Source of the DNA: Streptomyces sp. 3214.6
GTDB taxonomy: Bacteria; Actinomycetota; Actinomycetes; Streptomycetales; Streptomycetaceae
DNA length: 64,000 nt
Direction of reading: 5' to 3'
Assembly: GCF_900129855.1 (NCBI RefSeq)
Contig: NZ_LT670819.1
Span: 4,092,001-4,156,000 of the forward strand
Numbering within the stretch: the first letter of the stretch is position 1; each line of letters begins with the position of its first letter. Of this stretch, positions 45,263 through 53,792 are shown piece by piece. Made by a program: the position numbers and the translations under genes. The notes under the pieces were generated by a model. It searched no databases, had not been told where the DNA came from, and saw only the letters and a list, made by a program, of their open reading frames with translations.

Positions 45263-45409
45263 CGCCTGTCCCCCGTACGTCGTCCCTCGACCACTGCCTC
45301 CACGATAGGGGTCCGGACTGACAGCGCCCGAGTTATCCACAGGCCGGTTCCGGTGACTCTGCGTAATGAGGGCGGGGAAGTCCCTGAACTCGATCACCTG
45401 TACGACGTC

Positions 45410-45447
45410 GACGGGCCCGGCCCCCGCTGGGGGGAACCGGGCCCGTC
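45410..45447 (-). terminator. Strong intrinsic terminator of the nuo operon
   Basis: GACGGGCCCGG (45410-45420) pairs perfectly with CCGGGCCCGTC (45437-45447), with an inner CCCCC-GCT-GGGGG stem. It begins 41 nt after the nuoN stop in the minus-strand direction. Confidence 0.88.
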
Positions 45448-45488
45448 GCACAGCCGCGACGCGGGTCAGCGCACCGCGGCGCAGCGGT

Positions 45489-47147
45489 TCAGCGCACGAA
45501 CACTCCCGCCTGGTTCGCCAGGTCCAGGAAGTACTGCGGCGCCACACCGAGCACCAGCGTGACCGCCACGCCCACCCCGATCGCCATCATCGTCAGCGGC
45601 GACGGAACGGCGACGGTCGGACCCTCGGGCCGCGGCTCGCTGAAGAACATCAGCACGATCACCCGGATGTAGAAGAAGGCGGCGATCGCCGACGAGATCA
45701 CACCGACGACGACCAGCGGGGCCGCGCCGCCCTCCGCGGCCGCCTTGAACACGGCGAACTTCCCGGCGAAGCCGGAGGTCAGCGGGATGCCCGCGAAAGC
45801 CAGCAGGAACACCGCGAACACGGCCGCCACCAGCGGCGACCGCCGGCCGAGCCCCGCCCACTTGGACAGGTGCGTGGCCTCGCCGCCGGCGTCGCGCACG
45901 AGGGTGACCACCGCGAACGCGCCGATCGTCACGAACGAGTACGCGGCCAGGTAGAAGAGGACGGACGAGACGCCGTCCGGAGTGGTCGCGATGACACCCG
46001 CAAGGATGAATCCGGCGTGCGCGATGGACGAGTACGCCAGCAACCGCTTGATGTCGGTCTGCGTGATCGCGACGATCGCGCCGCCCAGCATGGTGACGAT
46101 CGCAACGCCCCACATGACCGGCCGCCAGTCCCAGCGCAGGCCGGGCAGGACGACGTACAGCAGACGCAGCAGCGCACCGAAGGCGGCCACCTTGGTCGCC
46201 GCGGCCATGAAGCCGGTGACCGGGGTCGGCGCGCCCTGGTAGACGTCGGGCGTCCACATGTGGAACGGCACCGCGCCCACCTTGAAGAGGAGCCCCATGA
46301 CGATCATCGCGGCGCCGACGAGGAGCAGCGCGTCATTGCCCATGGTGTCGGCGAGCGCCGGGTCGACGTTCTTGATCGTGCCGTCGACGACCTGCGCGAT
46401 CGTCCCGTATGACACCGAGCCCGCATACCCGTACAGCAGTGCGATGCCGAAGAGGGTGAACGCGGAGGCGAACGCGCCGAGGAGGAAGTACTTGACCGCG
46501 GCCTCCTGCGACATGAGCCGCTTGCGGCGGGCCAGTGCGCACAGGAGGTACAGGGGCAGCGAGAAGACTTCCAGGGCGATGAAGAGGGTCAGCAGGTCGT
46601 TGGCCGACGGGAAGACCAGCATGCCGGCGACCGCGAACAGCAGCAGCGGGAAGACCTCGGTGGTCGTGAAACCGGCCTTGACCGCGGCCTTCTCACTGTC
46701 GCTGCCCGGCACGGAGGCCGCCTGGGCGGCGAACGAGTCGACCCTGTTGCCGTGCGTCTCGGGGTCGAGGCGCCGTTCGGCGAAGGTGAACAGGCCGACG
46801 AGGGCGGCCAGCAGGATCGTGCCCTGCAGGAAGAGGGCCGGTCCGTCGACCGCGATCGCGCCCATGGCGGCGATGCGTGCCTTCGTGGTGCCGTACCCGC
46901 CCTCCGCCAGCGCGATCACGGCGGCGAAGGCGGCGACCAGCGCCACGACGGATACGAACACCTGTGCGTAATAGCGGTGCTTGCGCGGCACGAACGCCTC
47001 GACCAGCACCCCGATGATCGCCGCGCCGATGACGATCAAGGTGGGCGACAATTGCCCGTACTCGATCTTCGGGGAGTCGATCTTCGAGATCGGTTCGGCC
47101 GCGGTTGCCGCCGTTGTCCACAGGCTGTGGACGGCTGATGCGCTCAC
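45489..47147 (-). CDS. nuoN: NADH-quinone oxidoreductase subunit N
   Basis: 552 residues, about 14 membrane helices, one of three antiporter-like proton channels of complex I (with L and M). The helix-break Lys region LLFKVGAVPFHMWTPDVYQG is present, as is QTDIKRLLAYSSIAHAGFIL. GTG 47147 overlaps the nuoM stop (GTGA). It is the last gene of the operon, before the terminator at 45447. The N-terminal tail is longer than in E. coli NuoN. Confidence 0.95.
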   Translation of the reverse strand: MSASAVHSLWTTAATAAEPISKIDSPKIEYGQLSPTLIVIGAAIIGVLVEAFVPRKHRYYAQVFVSVVALVAAFAAVIALAEGGYGTTKARIAAMGAIAVDGPALFLQGTILLAALVGLFTFAERRLDPETHGNRVDSFAAQAASVPGSDSEKAAVKAGFTTTEVFPLLLFAVAGMLVFPSANDLLTLFIALEVFSLPLYLLCALARRKRLMSQEAAVKYFLLGAFASAFTLFGIALLYGYAGSVSYGTIAQVVDGTIKNVDPALADTMGNDALLLVGAAMIVMGLLFKVGAVPFHMWTPDVYQGAPTPVTGFMAAATKVAAFGALLRLLYVVLPGLRWDWRPVMWGVAIVTMLGGAIVAITQTDIKRLLAYSSIAHAGFILAGVIATTPDGVSSVLFYLAAYSFVTIGAFAVVTLVRDAGGEATHLSKWAGLGRRSPLVAAVFAVFLLAFAGIPLTSGFAGKFAVFKAAAEGGAAPLVVVGVISSAIAAFFYIRVIVLMFFSEPRPEGPTVAVPSPLTMMAIGVGVAVTLVLGVAPQYFLDLANQAGVFVR

Positions 47148-48715
47148 TTGGCCGCCTCCACCTCGGGCTTGGGGTCCTTCTTGTGTACGTCGGACAGGGT
47201 CTGCTTGACCGCGGGGTTCACGATGTCCGTGACCGGCTTCGGGTAGACCCCGAGGAAGATCAGCAGCACGATCAGCGGGGCGACGACCACGAGCTCACGC
47301 GCGCGGAGGTCCGGCATCGCGGCGACCTCGGGTTTCACCGGGCCCGTCATCGTCCGCTGATAGAGGACGAGGGTGTAGAGCGCGGCGAGGACGATGCCGA
47401 AGGTGGCGATGATGCCGATCGCCGGGTAGCGCGCGAACGTGCCGACCAGGACGAGGAACTCGCTCACGAAGGGCGCGAGCCCCGGCAGTGACAGCGTCGC
47501 CAGACCGCCGATCAGGAAGGTGCCGGCGAGCACCGGGGCGACCTTCTGCACACCGCCGTAGTCGGCGATGAGCCGCGAGCCGCGCCGCGAGATCAGGAAG
47601 CCCGCGACCAGCATCAGGGCGGCCGTCGAAATGCCGTGGTTGACCATGTACAACGTCGCGCCGGACTGACCCTGGCTGGTCATCGCGAAGATGCCCAGGA
47701 TGATGAACCCGAAGTGCGAGATCGACGCGTAAGCCACCAGCCGCTTGATGTCCCGCTGTCCCACGGCGAGCAGCGCCCCGTAGATGATGCTGATCACCGC
47801 GAGGACGAGGATGACGGGCGTCGCCCACTTGCTCGCCTCCGGGAACAGCTGGAGGCAGAACCGGAGCATCGCGAAGGTGCCCACCTTGTCGACGACCGCC
47901 GTGATGAGCACGGCGACCGGAGCCGTGGCCTCGCCCATGGCGTTGGGCAGCCAGGTGTGCAACGGCCACAGGGGGGCCTTCACCGCGAAGGCGAAGAAGA
48001 AGCCGAGGAACAGCCAGCGTTCGGTGTTCGTCGCCATGTCGAGCGTTCCGTTGGCGCGCGCCTGAGCGATCTCCGCGAGCGAGAAGTTCCCGGCGGCCAC
48101 ATAGAGGCCGATCACCGCGGCCAGCATGATCAGGCCGCCGACCAGGTTGTACAGCAGGAACTTCACGGCCGCGTACGACCGTTGCGTGGACGCCGTCTCC
48201 TCACCGTGCTCGTGCGCACGGTCCCCGAAGCCGCCGATGAGGAAGTACATCGGGATGAGCATGGCTTCGAAGAAGATGTAGAAGAGGAAGACGTCGGTGG
48301 CCTCGAAGGAGATGATCACCATCGCCTCGACGGCCAGGATCAGGGCGAAGAAGCCCTGCGTCGGCCGCCAGCGCTTGTTGCCCGTCTCCAGCGGGTCGGC
48401 GTCGTGCCAGCCCGCCAGGATGATGAACGGGATCAGCAGGGCGGTCAGCGCGATGAGAGCCACCGCGATGCCGTCCACGCCCAGTTCGTACCTGACCCCG
48501 AATTCCTTGATCCAGGAGTGGGATTCGGTGAGTTGGTAGCGGTCGCCGTCGGGGTCGAAGCGGACCAGGACGACGATCGCCAGGGCGAGCGTAGCGAGGG
48601 AGAACAGCAGCGCCAGCGCTTTGGCGGCGTTGCGCCGGGCGGCCGGTACGGCGGCCGTGGCGATCGCCCCGATCGCCGGGAGTGCCGCCGTCGCTGTCAG
48701 CAGAGGAAAGGACAT
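47144..48715 (-). CDS. nuoM: NADH-quinone oxidoreductase subunit M
   Basis: 523 residues, about 14 helices, antiporter-like proton-pumping subunit. The conserved FYIFFEAMLIPMYFLIGGFG carries the key Glu. KAPLWPLHTWLPNAMGEATA carries the broken-helix Lys. RDIKRLVAYASISHFGFIIL follows. ATG 48715 is 5 nt after the nuoL stop with a weak ribosome binding site, so re-initiation from nuoL is likely. The C-terminus ends in a Lys/Glu-rich tail (DVHKKDPKPEVEAAK). Confidence 0.95.
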   Translation of the reverse strand: MSFPLLTATAALPAIGAIATAAVPAARRNAAKALALLFSLATLALAIVVLVRFDPDGDRYQLTESHSWIKEFGVRYELGVDGIAVALIALTALLIPFIILAGWHDADPLETGNKRWRPTQGFFALILAVEAMVIISFEATDVFLFYIFFEAMLIPMYFLIGGFGDRAHEHGEETASTQRSYAAVKFLLYNLVGGLIMLAAVIGLYVAAGNFSLAEIAQARANGTLDMATNTERWLFLGFFFAFAVKAPLWPLHTWLPNAMGEATAPVAVLITAVVDKVGTFAMLRFCLQLFPEASKWATPVILVLAVISIIYGALLAVGQRDIKRLVAYASISHFGFIILGIFAMTSQGQSGATLYMVNHGISTAALMLVAGFLISRRGSRLIADYGGVQKVAPVLAGTFLIGGLATLSLPGLAPFVSEFLVLVGTFARYPAIGIIATFGIVLAALYTLVLYQRTMTGPVKPEVAAMPDLRARELVVVAPLIVLLIFLGVYPKPVTDIVNPAVKQTLSDVHKKDPKPEVEAAK

Positions 48716-48720
48716 CGGTA

Positions 48721-50685
48721 TCAGACCGCCCTCATCAGCAGGGTCGCGGCGACGAGGATCGCCGCACCGCCGAACATCGAGACCGCGTACGACCGCGCGA
48801 AGCCGTTCTGCAGCTTGCGGAGGCGTCCGGACAGGCCGCCCATGGAGGCCGCCGTGCCGTTGACGACCCCGTCGACCAGGGTGTGGTCGACGTACACAAG
48901 GGAGCGCGTGAGGTGCTCGCCGCCGCGGACCAGGACGACGTGGTTGAAGTCGTCCTGGAGAAGGTCGCGGCGGGCGGCCCGGGTGAGCAGCGACCCGCGC
49001 GGGGCGAGGACCGGGACCGGGCGACGGCCGTACTGCGCGTAGGCGATGGCGACGCCGATCACCAGCACCACCATCGTGGAGAGGGTGACGGTGAGGGCGC
49101 TGACCGGCGAGTCGCCGTGGGAGTAGCCGGTGACGGGCTCGAGCCAGTGCAAGAAGCGGTCGCCGATGCTGAAGAACCCGCCCGCGAAGACCGATCCGAA
49201 CGCCAGCAGGATCATCGGGATCGTCATGGACTTCGGCGACTCGTGCGGGTGCGGCTCCGCGTGTTCGCCGTGATGCTCGGCGGCCGGTTCCGCACTGGGC
49301 GCCTCGGGCGAACGAGTGGGTTGGTTCTTCCAACGCTCCTCGCCGAAGAACGTCATCAGCATCACGCGCGTCATGTAGTACGCGGTGATGGCCGCGCCGA
49401 GCAGCGCGCAGGCGCCGAGGATCCAGCCCTCGGTGCCGCCCTTGGCGAACGCCGCCTCGATGATCTTGTCCTTGGAGAAGAAGCCGGACAGGCCCGGGAA
49501 GCCGATGATCGCGAGATAGCCGAGGCCGAAGGTGACGAAGGTGACCGGCATGTACTTGCGAAGGCCGCCGTACTTGCGCATGTCGACCTCGTCGTTCATG
49601 CCGTGCATGACCGAGCCCGCACCGAGGAACAGCCCGGCCTTGAAGAAGCCGTGCGTCACCAGGTGCATGATCGCGAAGACGTAGCCGATGGGGCCGAGGC
49701 CCGCGGCCAGCACCATGTAGCCGATCTGCGACATCGTCGAGCCGGCCAGCGCCTTCTTGATGTCGTCCTTCGCGCAACCGACGATCGCACCGAACAGGAG
49801 GGTGACGGCGCCGACGACGGTGACGACGAGTTGCGCGTCGGGGGCCGCGTTGAAGATCGCGCCGGAGCGGACGATCAGGTACACACCGGCGGTCACCATC
49901 GTGGCCGCGTGGATGAGGGCCGAGACCGGGGTCGGGCCTTCCATCGCGTCCCCGAGCCAGGACTGCAGCGGCACCTGGGCGGACTTGCCGCAGGCGGCGA
50001 GCAGCAGCATCAGGGCGATGGCGGTGAGCTTGCCCTCGCCTGCGTCACCGGCGAGTCCCGCCTGCTCGTGCGTGCCCAGCAGCGGGCCGAAGGCGAAGGT
50101 CCCGAACGTGGTGAACATCAGCATGATGGCGATCGACAGGCCCATGTCGCCGACCCGGTTGACCAGGAAGGCCTTCTTCGCGGCCGTCGCGGCACTGGGC
50201 TTGTGCTGCCAGAAGCCGATGAGCAGGTAGGACGCGAGACCGACGCCCTCCCAGCCGACGTACAGCAGCAGGTAGTTGTCGGCGAGGACGAGCAGCAGCA
50301 TCGCCGCGAGGAACAGGTTCAGGTAGCCGAAGAAGCGGCAGCGCCGCTCGTCGTGCTCCATGTACCCGACCGAGTACAGGTGGATCAGCGAGCCGACGCC
50401 CGTGATCAGCAGCACGAACGTCATCGACAACTGGTCGAGGCGGAACGCGACGTCCGCCTGGAAACCCTCGACCGGGACCCAGCTGAACAGGTGCTGCGTC
50501 AGTGTCCGGTGTTCGGCGTCCTTGCTCAGCAGGTCGCTGAAGAGGACGACGCCGAACACGAAGGAGACCGCCGACAGGAGCGTGCCGATCCAGTGGCCCA
50601 CGGCGTCGAGCCGGCGGCCGCCGACCAGGAGGACGGCCGCTCCGAGCAGGGGCGCCGCGATGAGCAGCGCAATCAGGTTCTCCAC
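48721..50685 (-). CDS. nuoL: NADH-quinone oxidoreductase subunit L
   Basis: 654 residues, the largest antiporter-like subunit, about 16 helices with the long lateral helix at the C-terminus. GWEGVGLASYLLIGFWQHK and QVPLQSWLGDAMEGPTPVSA (Lys/His of the proton path) are present. DDIKKALAGSTMSQIGYMVL matches the family. A His/Glu-rich insert (EHHGEHAEPHPHESP) lies near residue 480. GTG 50685 follows the nuoK stop by 15 nt. Confidence 0.95.
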   Translation of the reverse strand: MENLIALLIAAPLLGAAVLLVGGRRLDAVGHWIGTLLSAVSFVFGVVLFSDLLSKDAEHRTLTQHLFSWVPVEGFQADVAFRLDQLSMTFVLLITGVGSLIHLYSVGYMEHDERRCRFFGYLNLFLAAMLLLVLADNYLLLYVGWEGVGLASYLLIGFWQHKPSAATAAKKAFLVNRVGDMGLSIAIMLMFTTFGTFAFGPLLGTHEQAGLAGDAGEGKLTAIALMLLLAACGKSAQVPLQSWLGDAMEGPTPVSALIHAATMVTAGVYLIVRSGAIFNAAPDAQLVVTVVGAVTLLFGAIVGCAKDDIKKALAGSTMSQIGYMVLAAGLGPIGYVFAIMHLVTHGFFKAGLFLGAGSVMHGMNDEVDMRKYGGLRKYMPVTFVTFGLGYLAIIGFPGLSGFFSKDKIIEAAFAKGGTEGWILGACALLGAAITAYYMTRVMLMTFFGEERWKNQPTRSPEAPSAEPAAEHHGEHAEPHPHESPKSMTIPMILLAFGSVFAGGFFSIGDRFLHWLEPVTGYSHGDSPVSALTVTLSTMVVLVIGVAIAYAQYGRRPVPVLAPRGSLLTRAARRDLLQDDFNHVVLVRGGEHLTRSLVYVDHTLVDGVVNGTAASMGGLSGRLRKLQNGFARSYAVSMFGGAAILVAATLLMRAV

Positions 50686-50700
50686 GATTCTTCCGACCCC

Positions 50701-51000
50701 TTACAGCTTCATCAGGCTGGCGTCGTCGACCGAGGCCGAGTGGCGGGAACGGAACAGCGACACGATGATCGCGAGTCCCACCACGACCTCCGCGGCGGCG
50801 ACGACCATCGTGAAGAAGGCGATGATCTGGCCGTCGAGATTGCCGTGCATCCGGGAGAAGGCGACGAACGCGAGGTTGCAGGCGTTGAGCATGAGCTCGA
50901 TGCACATGAACACGACGATCGCGTTGCGCCTGATCAGTACGCCCGTCGCACCGATCGTGAACAACAGGGCGGCGAGATAGAGGTAGTTGACGGGGTTCAC
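50701..51000 (-). CDS. nuoK: NADH-quinone oxidoreductase subunit K
   Basis: 99 residues with three helices. Conserved membrane glutamates are in [13 protein letters not shown] and [12 protein letters not shown]; they are part of the central proton axis. GTG 51000 overlaps the nuoJ stop. The length is normal for NuoK. Confidence 0.95.
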
Positions 51001-51839
51001 TTCGACGCCTCCTCGGTCCGCTTCAGGTGCGGCGGCTCGATCGCGGCCCGCTCCAGACGCTCCTCGGCCCGCCGCTCCAGGGCCTTGAGATCGTTGAGCG
51101 CCTCGGTGGACACGTCCCGGACCTGCCCGCGCTCGCGCAGTGTCTTGCTGACCGTGAGCTCCGACGGAGTGCCGTCGGGCAGCAGACCCTGGATGTCGAC
51201 GGCGTTGTGCCGCGCGTACACACCGGGTGCGGGCAGCGGCGGTACGTGCTTGCCCTCGCGGACACGCTGCTCGGACAGCTCCCGCTGGGTCTTGGCGCGC
51301 TCGGTGCGCTCGCGGTGGGTGAGCACCATGGCGCCGACGGCGGCCGTGATGAGCAGGGCGCCGGTGATTTCGAAGGCGAAGACGTACTTGGTGAAGATGA
51401 GGGCCGCGAGGCCCTCCACGTTGCCGTTCGCGTTCGCCTCGGCGAGGCCGTTGAACTCCGTCAGGGAGGCGTTGCCGATGCCGGCGATCAGCAGGATGCC
51501 GAAGCCGAGGCCACTGACGAGGGCCAGCCAGCGCTGGCCCTTGATGGTCTCCTTCAGCGAGTCCGCCGCGGTGACGCCGACGAGCATCACCACGAACAGG
51601 AACAGCATCATGATCGCGCCGGTGTAGACGACGATCTGCACGATGCCCAGGAAGTAGGCGCCGTTGGCGAGATAGAACACCGCCAGGATGATCATGGTGC
51701 CGGCGAGACAGAGCGCGCTGTGCACGGCCCTCTTCATGAAGACGGTGCACAGGGCGCCGATCACGGCGACGGTGCCGAGCACCCAGAACTGGAAGGCCTC
51801 GCCGGTGGACGTGGAGTAGGCGGCGAGCTGCGCGCTCAT
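50997..51839 (-). CDS. nuoJ: NADH-quinone oxidoreductase subunit J
   Basis: 280 residues. Five helices in the first 175 residues, including [20 protein letters not shown]. An actinobacterial hydrophilic C-terminal extension of about 100 residues follows ([16 protein letters not shown] onward), absent from E. coli NuoJ. ATG 51839 overlaps the nuoI stop (ATGA). It helps connect the quinone module to the proton channels. Confidence 0.95.
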
Positions 51840-52438
51840 GCCTCCACCTCCTCTTGCGAGGGCTTCTCGCCGTTGGAGACCGCCACCTGGCGTTCCGTGC
51901 CGGGCGCTGCCTCCGTCACCAGACCCCGGTAGTAGTCCTGCTCGTCCGTCCCCGGGTAGATGGCGTGGGGGGTGTCCACCATGCCGTCCTCGAGGCCGGC
52001 GAGCAGCTGCTCCTTGGTGTAGATCAGGTTGGCGCGGCTGGAGTCGGCGAGCTCGAACTCGTTGGTCATCGTCAACGCGCGCGTGGGGCACGCCTCGATG
52101 CACAGGCCGCACAGAATGCAACGGGCGTAGTTGATCTGGTAGACCCGCCCGTACCGCTCGCCCGGCGAGTAGCGCTCCTCCTCGGTGTTGTCCGCGCCCT
52201 CCACATAGATGGCGTCGGCGGGGCAGGCCCAGGCGCACAGCTCACAGCCGACGCACTTCTCCAGGCCGTCCGGATGGCGGTTGAGCTGGTGCCGTCCGTG
52301 GAACCGGGGAGCTGTGGTCTTCTGTTGCTCCGGGTACTGCTCGGTCAGCCGCTTCTTGAACATGGCCTTGAAGGTCACGCCGAAGCCGGCCACGGGGTTC
52401 TGGAAACCGGGCTTGGTCTCCTTGGGCTCCTCAGCCAT
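51836..52438 (-). CDS. nuoI: NADH-quinone oxidoreductase subunit I
   Basis: 200 residues. Two [4Fe-4S] motifs (N6a/N6b), CVGCELCAWACPADAI and CILCGLCIEACPTRAL, carry electrons towards NuoB. The N-terminal region has an HGRHQLNRHPDGLEKC lead-in. The C-terminal extension (about 150-200) has a YTKEQLLAGLEDGMVDTP segment typical of actinobacteria. ATG 52438 lies 8 nt inside nuoH. Confidence 0.96.
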   Translation of the reverse strand: MAEEPKETKPGFQNPVAGFGVTFKAMFKKRLTEQYPEQQKTTAPRFHGRHQLNRHPDGLEKCVGCELCAWACPADAIYVEGADNTEEERYSPGERYGRVYQINYARCILCGLCIEACPTRALTMTNEFELADSSRANLIYTKEQLLAGLEDGMVDTPHAIYPGTDEQDYYRGLVTEAAPGTERQVAVSNGEKPSQEEVEA

Positions 52439-53792
52439 CGGACGCCTCCTTTCCATCCAGCGATCCGTCACTCACAGTGTCCACCCCACCACTGACAATG
52501 AGCTCCCGCTCCCGTCGCGGACCGCGCCTGGGCACCGGCGGCAGCTCCTGTCCGGGCAGCGGCGGGACGGGGAATCCGCCCGCCATCGGGTCGAAGCCGG
52601 CGGGCTCGGCCGGGGCCTGCGCCTCCTTCCCCCCGTTGCGGAACATGTCCACGACGAAGGAGAGCAGCAGCAGGACCAGGGCACCGCCGCCGACATACAG
52701 CGCGATGTCGGCGAAGCCGTAGTTCTCGTTGCGCAGCGTCCGTACGGTCGCGACGAGCATCAGCCACGTCACCGAGACCGGGATCAGGACCTTCCAGCCG
52801 AGCTTCATCAACTGGTCGTAGCGCACGCGCGGCAGCGTGCCGCGCAGCCAGATGAAGAAGAACAGCAGCAGCTGCACCTTGACGACGAACCAGAGCATCG
52901 GCCACCAGCCGTGGTTCGCGCCCTCCCAGAAGCTGCTGACCGGCCAGGGGGCCCGCCAGCCGCCGAGGAAGAGCGTGGTCGACACCGCGGAGACCGTCAC
53001 CATGTTCACGTACTCGGCGAGCATGAACAGCGCGAACTTGATCGACGAGTACTCGGTGTTGAAGCCGCCGACCAGGTCGCCCTCGGACTCCGGCATGTCG
53101 AAGGGGGCGCGGTTGGTCTCGCCGACCATCGTGACGATGTACAGGATGAACGAGACCGGCAGCAGGAGGATGTACCAGCGGTCCTGCTGCTGCTCGACGA
53201 TCGTCGACGTCGACATCGACCCCGAGTAGAGGAACACCGAGGCGAAGGCGGCGCCCATCGCGATCTCGTAGGAGATCATCTGCGCGCAGGACCGCAGGCC
53301 GCCCAGCAGCGGGTAGGTGGAGCCGGAACTCCAGCCCGCCAGGACGATGCCGTAGATGCCGACGGAGGCGACCGCGAGGATGTAGAGCATCGCGATCGGC
53401 AGGTCGGTCAGCTGCATCGTGGTGCGCTGACCGAAGATCGAGATCTCGTTGTCGGCCGGCCCGAAGGGGATCACCGCGATAGCCATGAAGGCCGGGATGG
53501 CCGCGACGATCGGCGCGAGGACGTACACCACCTTGTCCGCGCGTTTGACGACGACGTCCTCCTTCAGCATCAGCTTGATGCCGTCGGCGAGGGACTGGAG
53601 CATGCCCCAGGGGCCGTGCCGGTTGGGGCCGATGCGCAGCTGCATCCAGGCGACGACCTTGCGCTCCCACACGATGGAGAACAGCACGGTCACCATCAGG
53701 AAGGCGAAGCAGAAGACCGCCTTGACGACGACCAGCCACCAGGGGTCGCGGCCGAACATCGAGAGGTCTTCAGCGGCGAGGTACGGGCTCAT
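52431..53792 (-). CDS. nuoH: NADH-quinone oxidoreductase subunit H
   Basis: 453 residues, about eight helices. The quinone-channel subunit has RIGPNRHGPWGMLQSLADGI, ETNRAPFDMPESEGDLVGGF and the Tyr/Arg loop DQLMKLGWKVLIPVS. A Pro/Arg-rich cytoplasmic tail of about 60 residues (PPLPGQELPPVPRRGPRRER) goes beyond the E. coli form. ATG 53792 overlaps the nuoG stop (ATGA). Confidence 0.96.
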   Translation of the reverse strand: MSPYLAAEDLSMFGRDPWWLVVVKAVFCFAFLMVTVLFSIVWERKVVAWMQLRIGPNRHGPWGMLQSLADGIKLMLKEDVVVKRADKVVYVLAPIVAAIPAFMAIAVIPFGPADNEISIFGQRTTMQLTDLPIAMLYILAVASVGIYGIVLAGWSSGSTYPLLGGLRSCAQMISYEIAMGAAFASVFLYSGSMSTSTIVEQQQDRWYILLLPVSFILYIVTMVGETNRAPFDMPESEGDLVGGFNTEYSSIKFALFMLAEYVNMVTVSAVSTTLFLGGWRAPWPVSSFWEGANHGWWPMLWFVVKVQLLLFFFIWLRGTLPRVRYDQLMKLGWKVLIPVSVTWLMLVATVRTLRNENYGFADIALYVGGGALVLLLLSFVVDMFRNGGKEAQAPAEPAGFDPMAGGFPVPPLPGQELPPVPRRGPRRERELIVSGGVDTVSDGSLDGKEASDG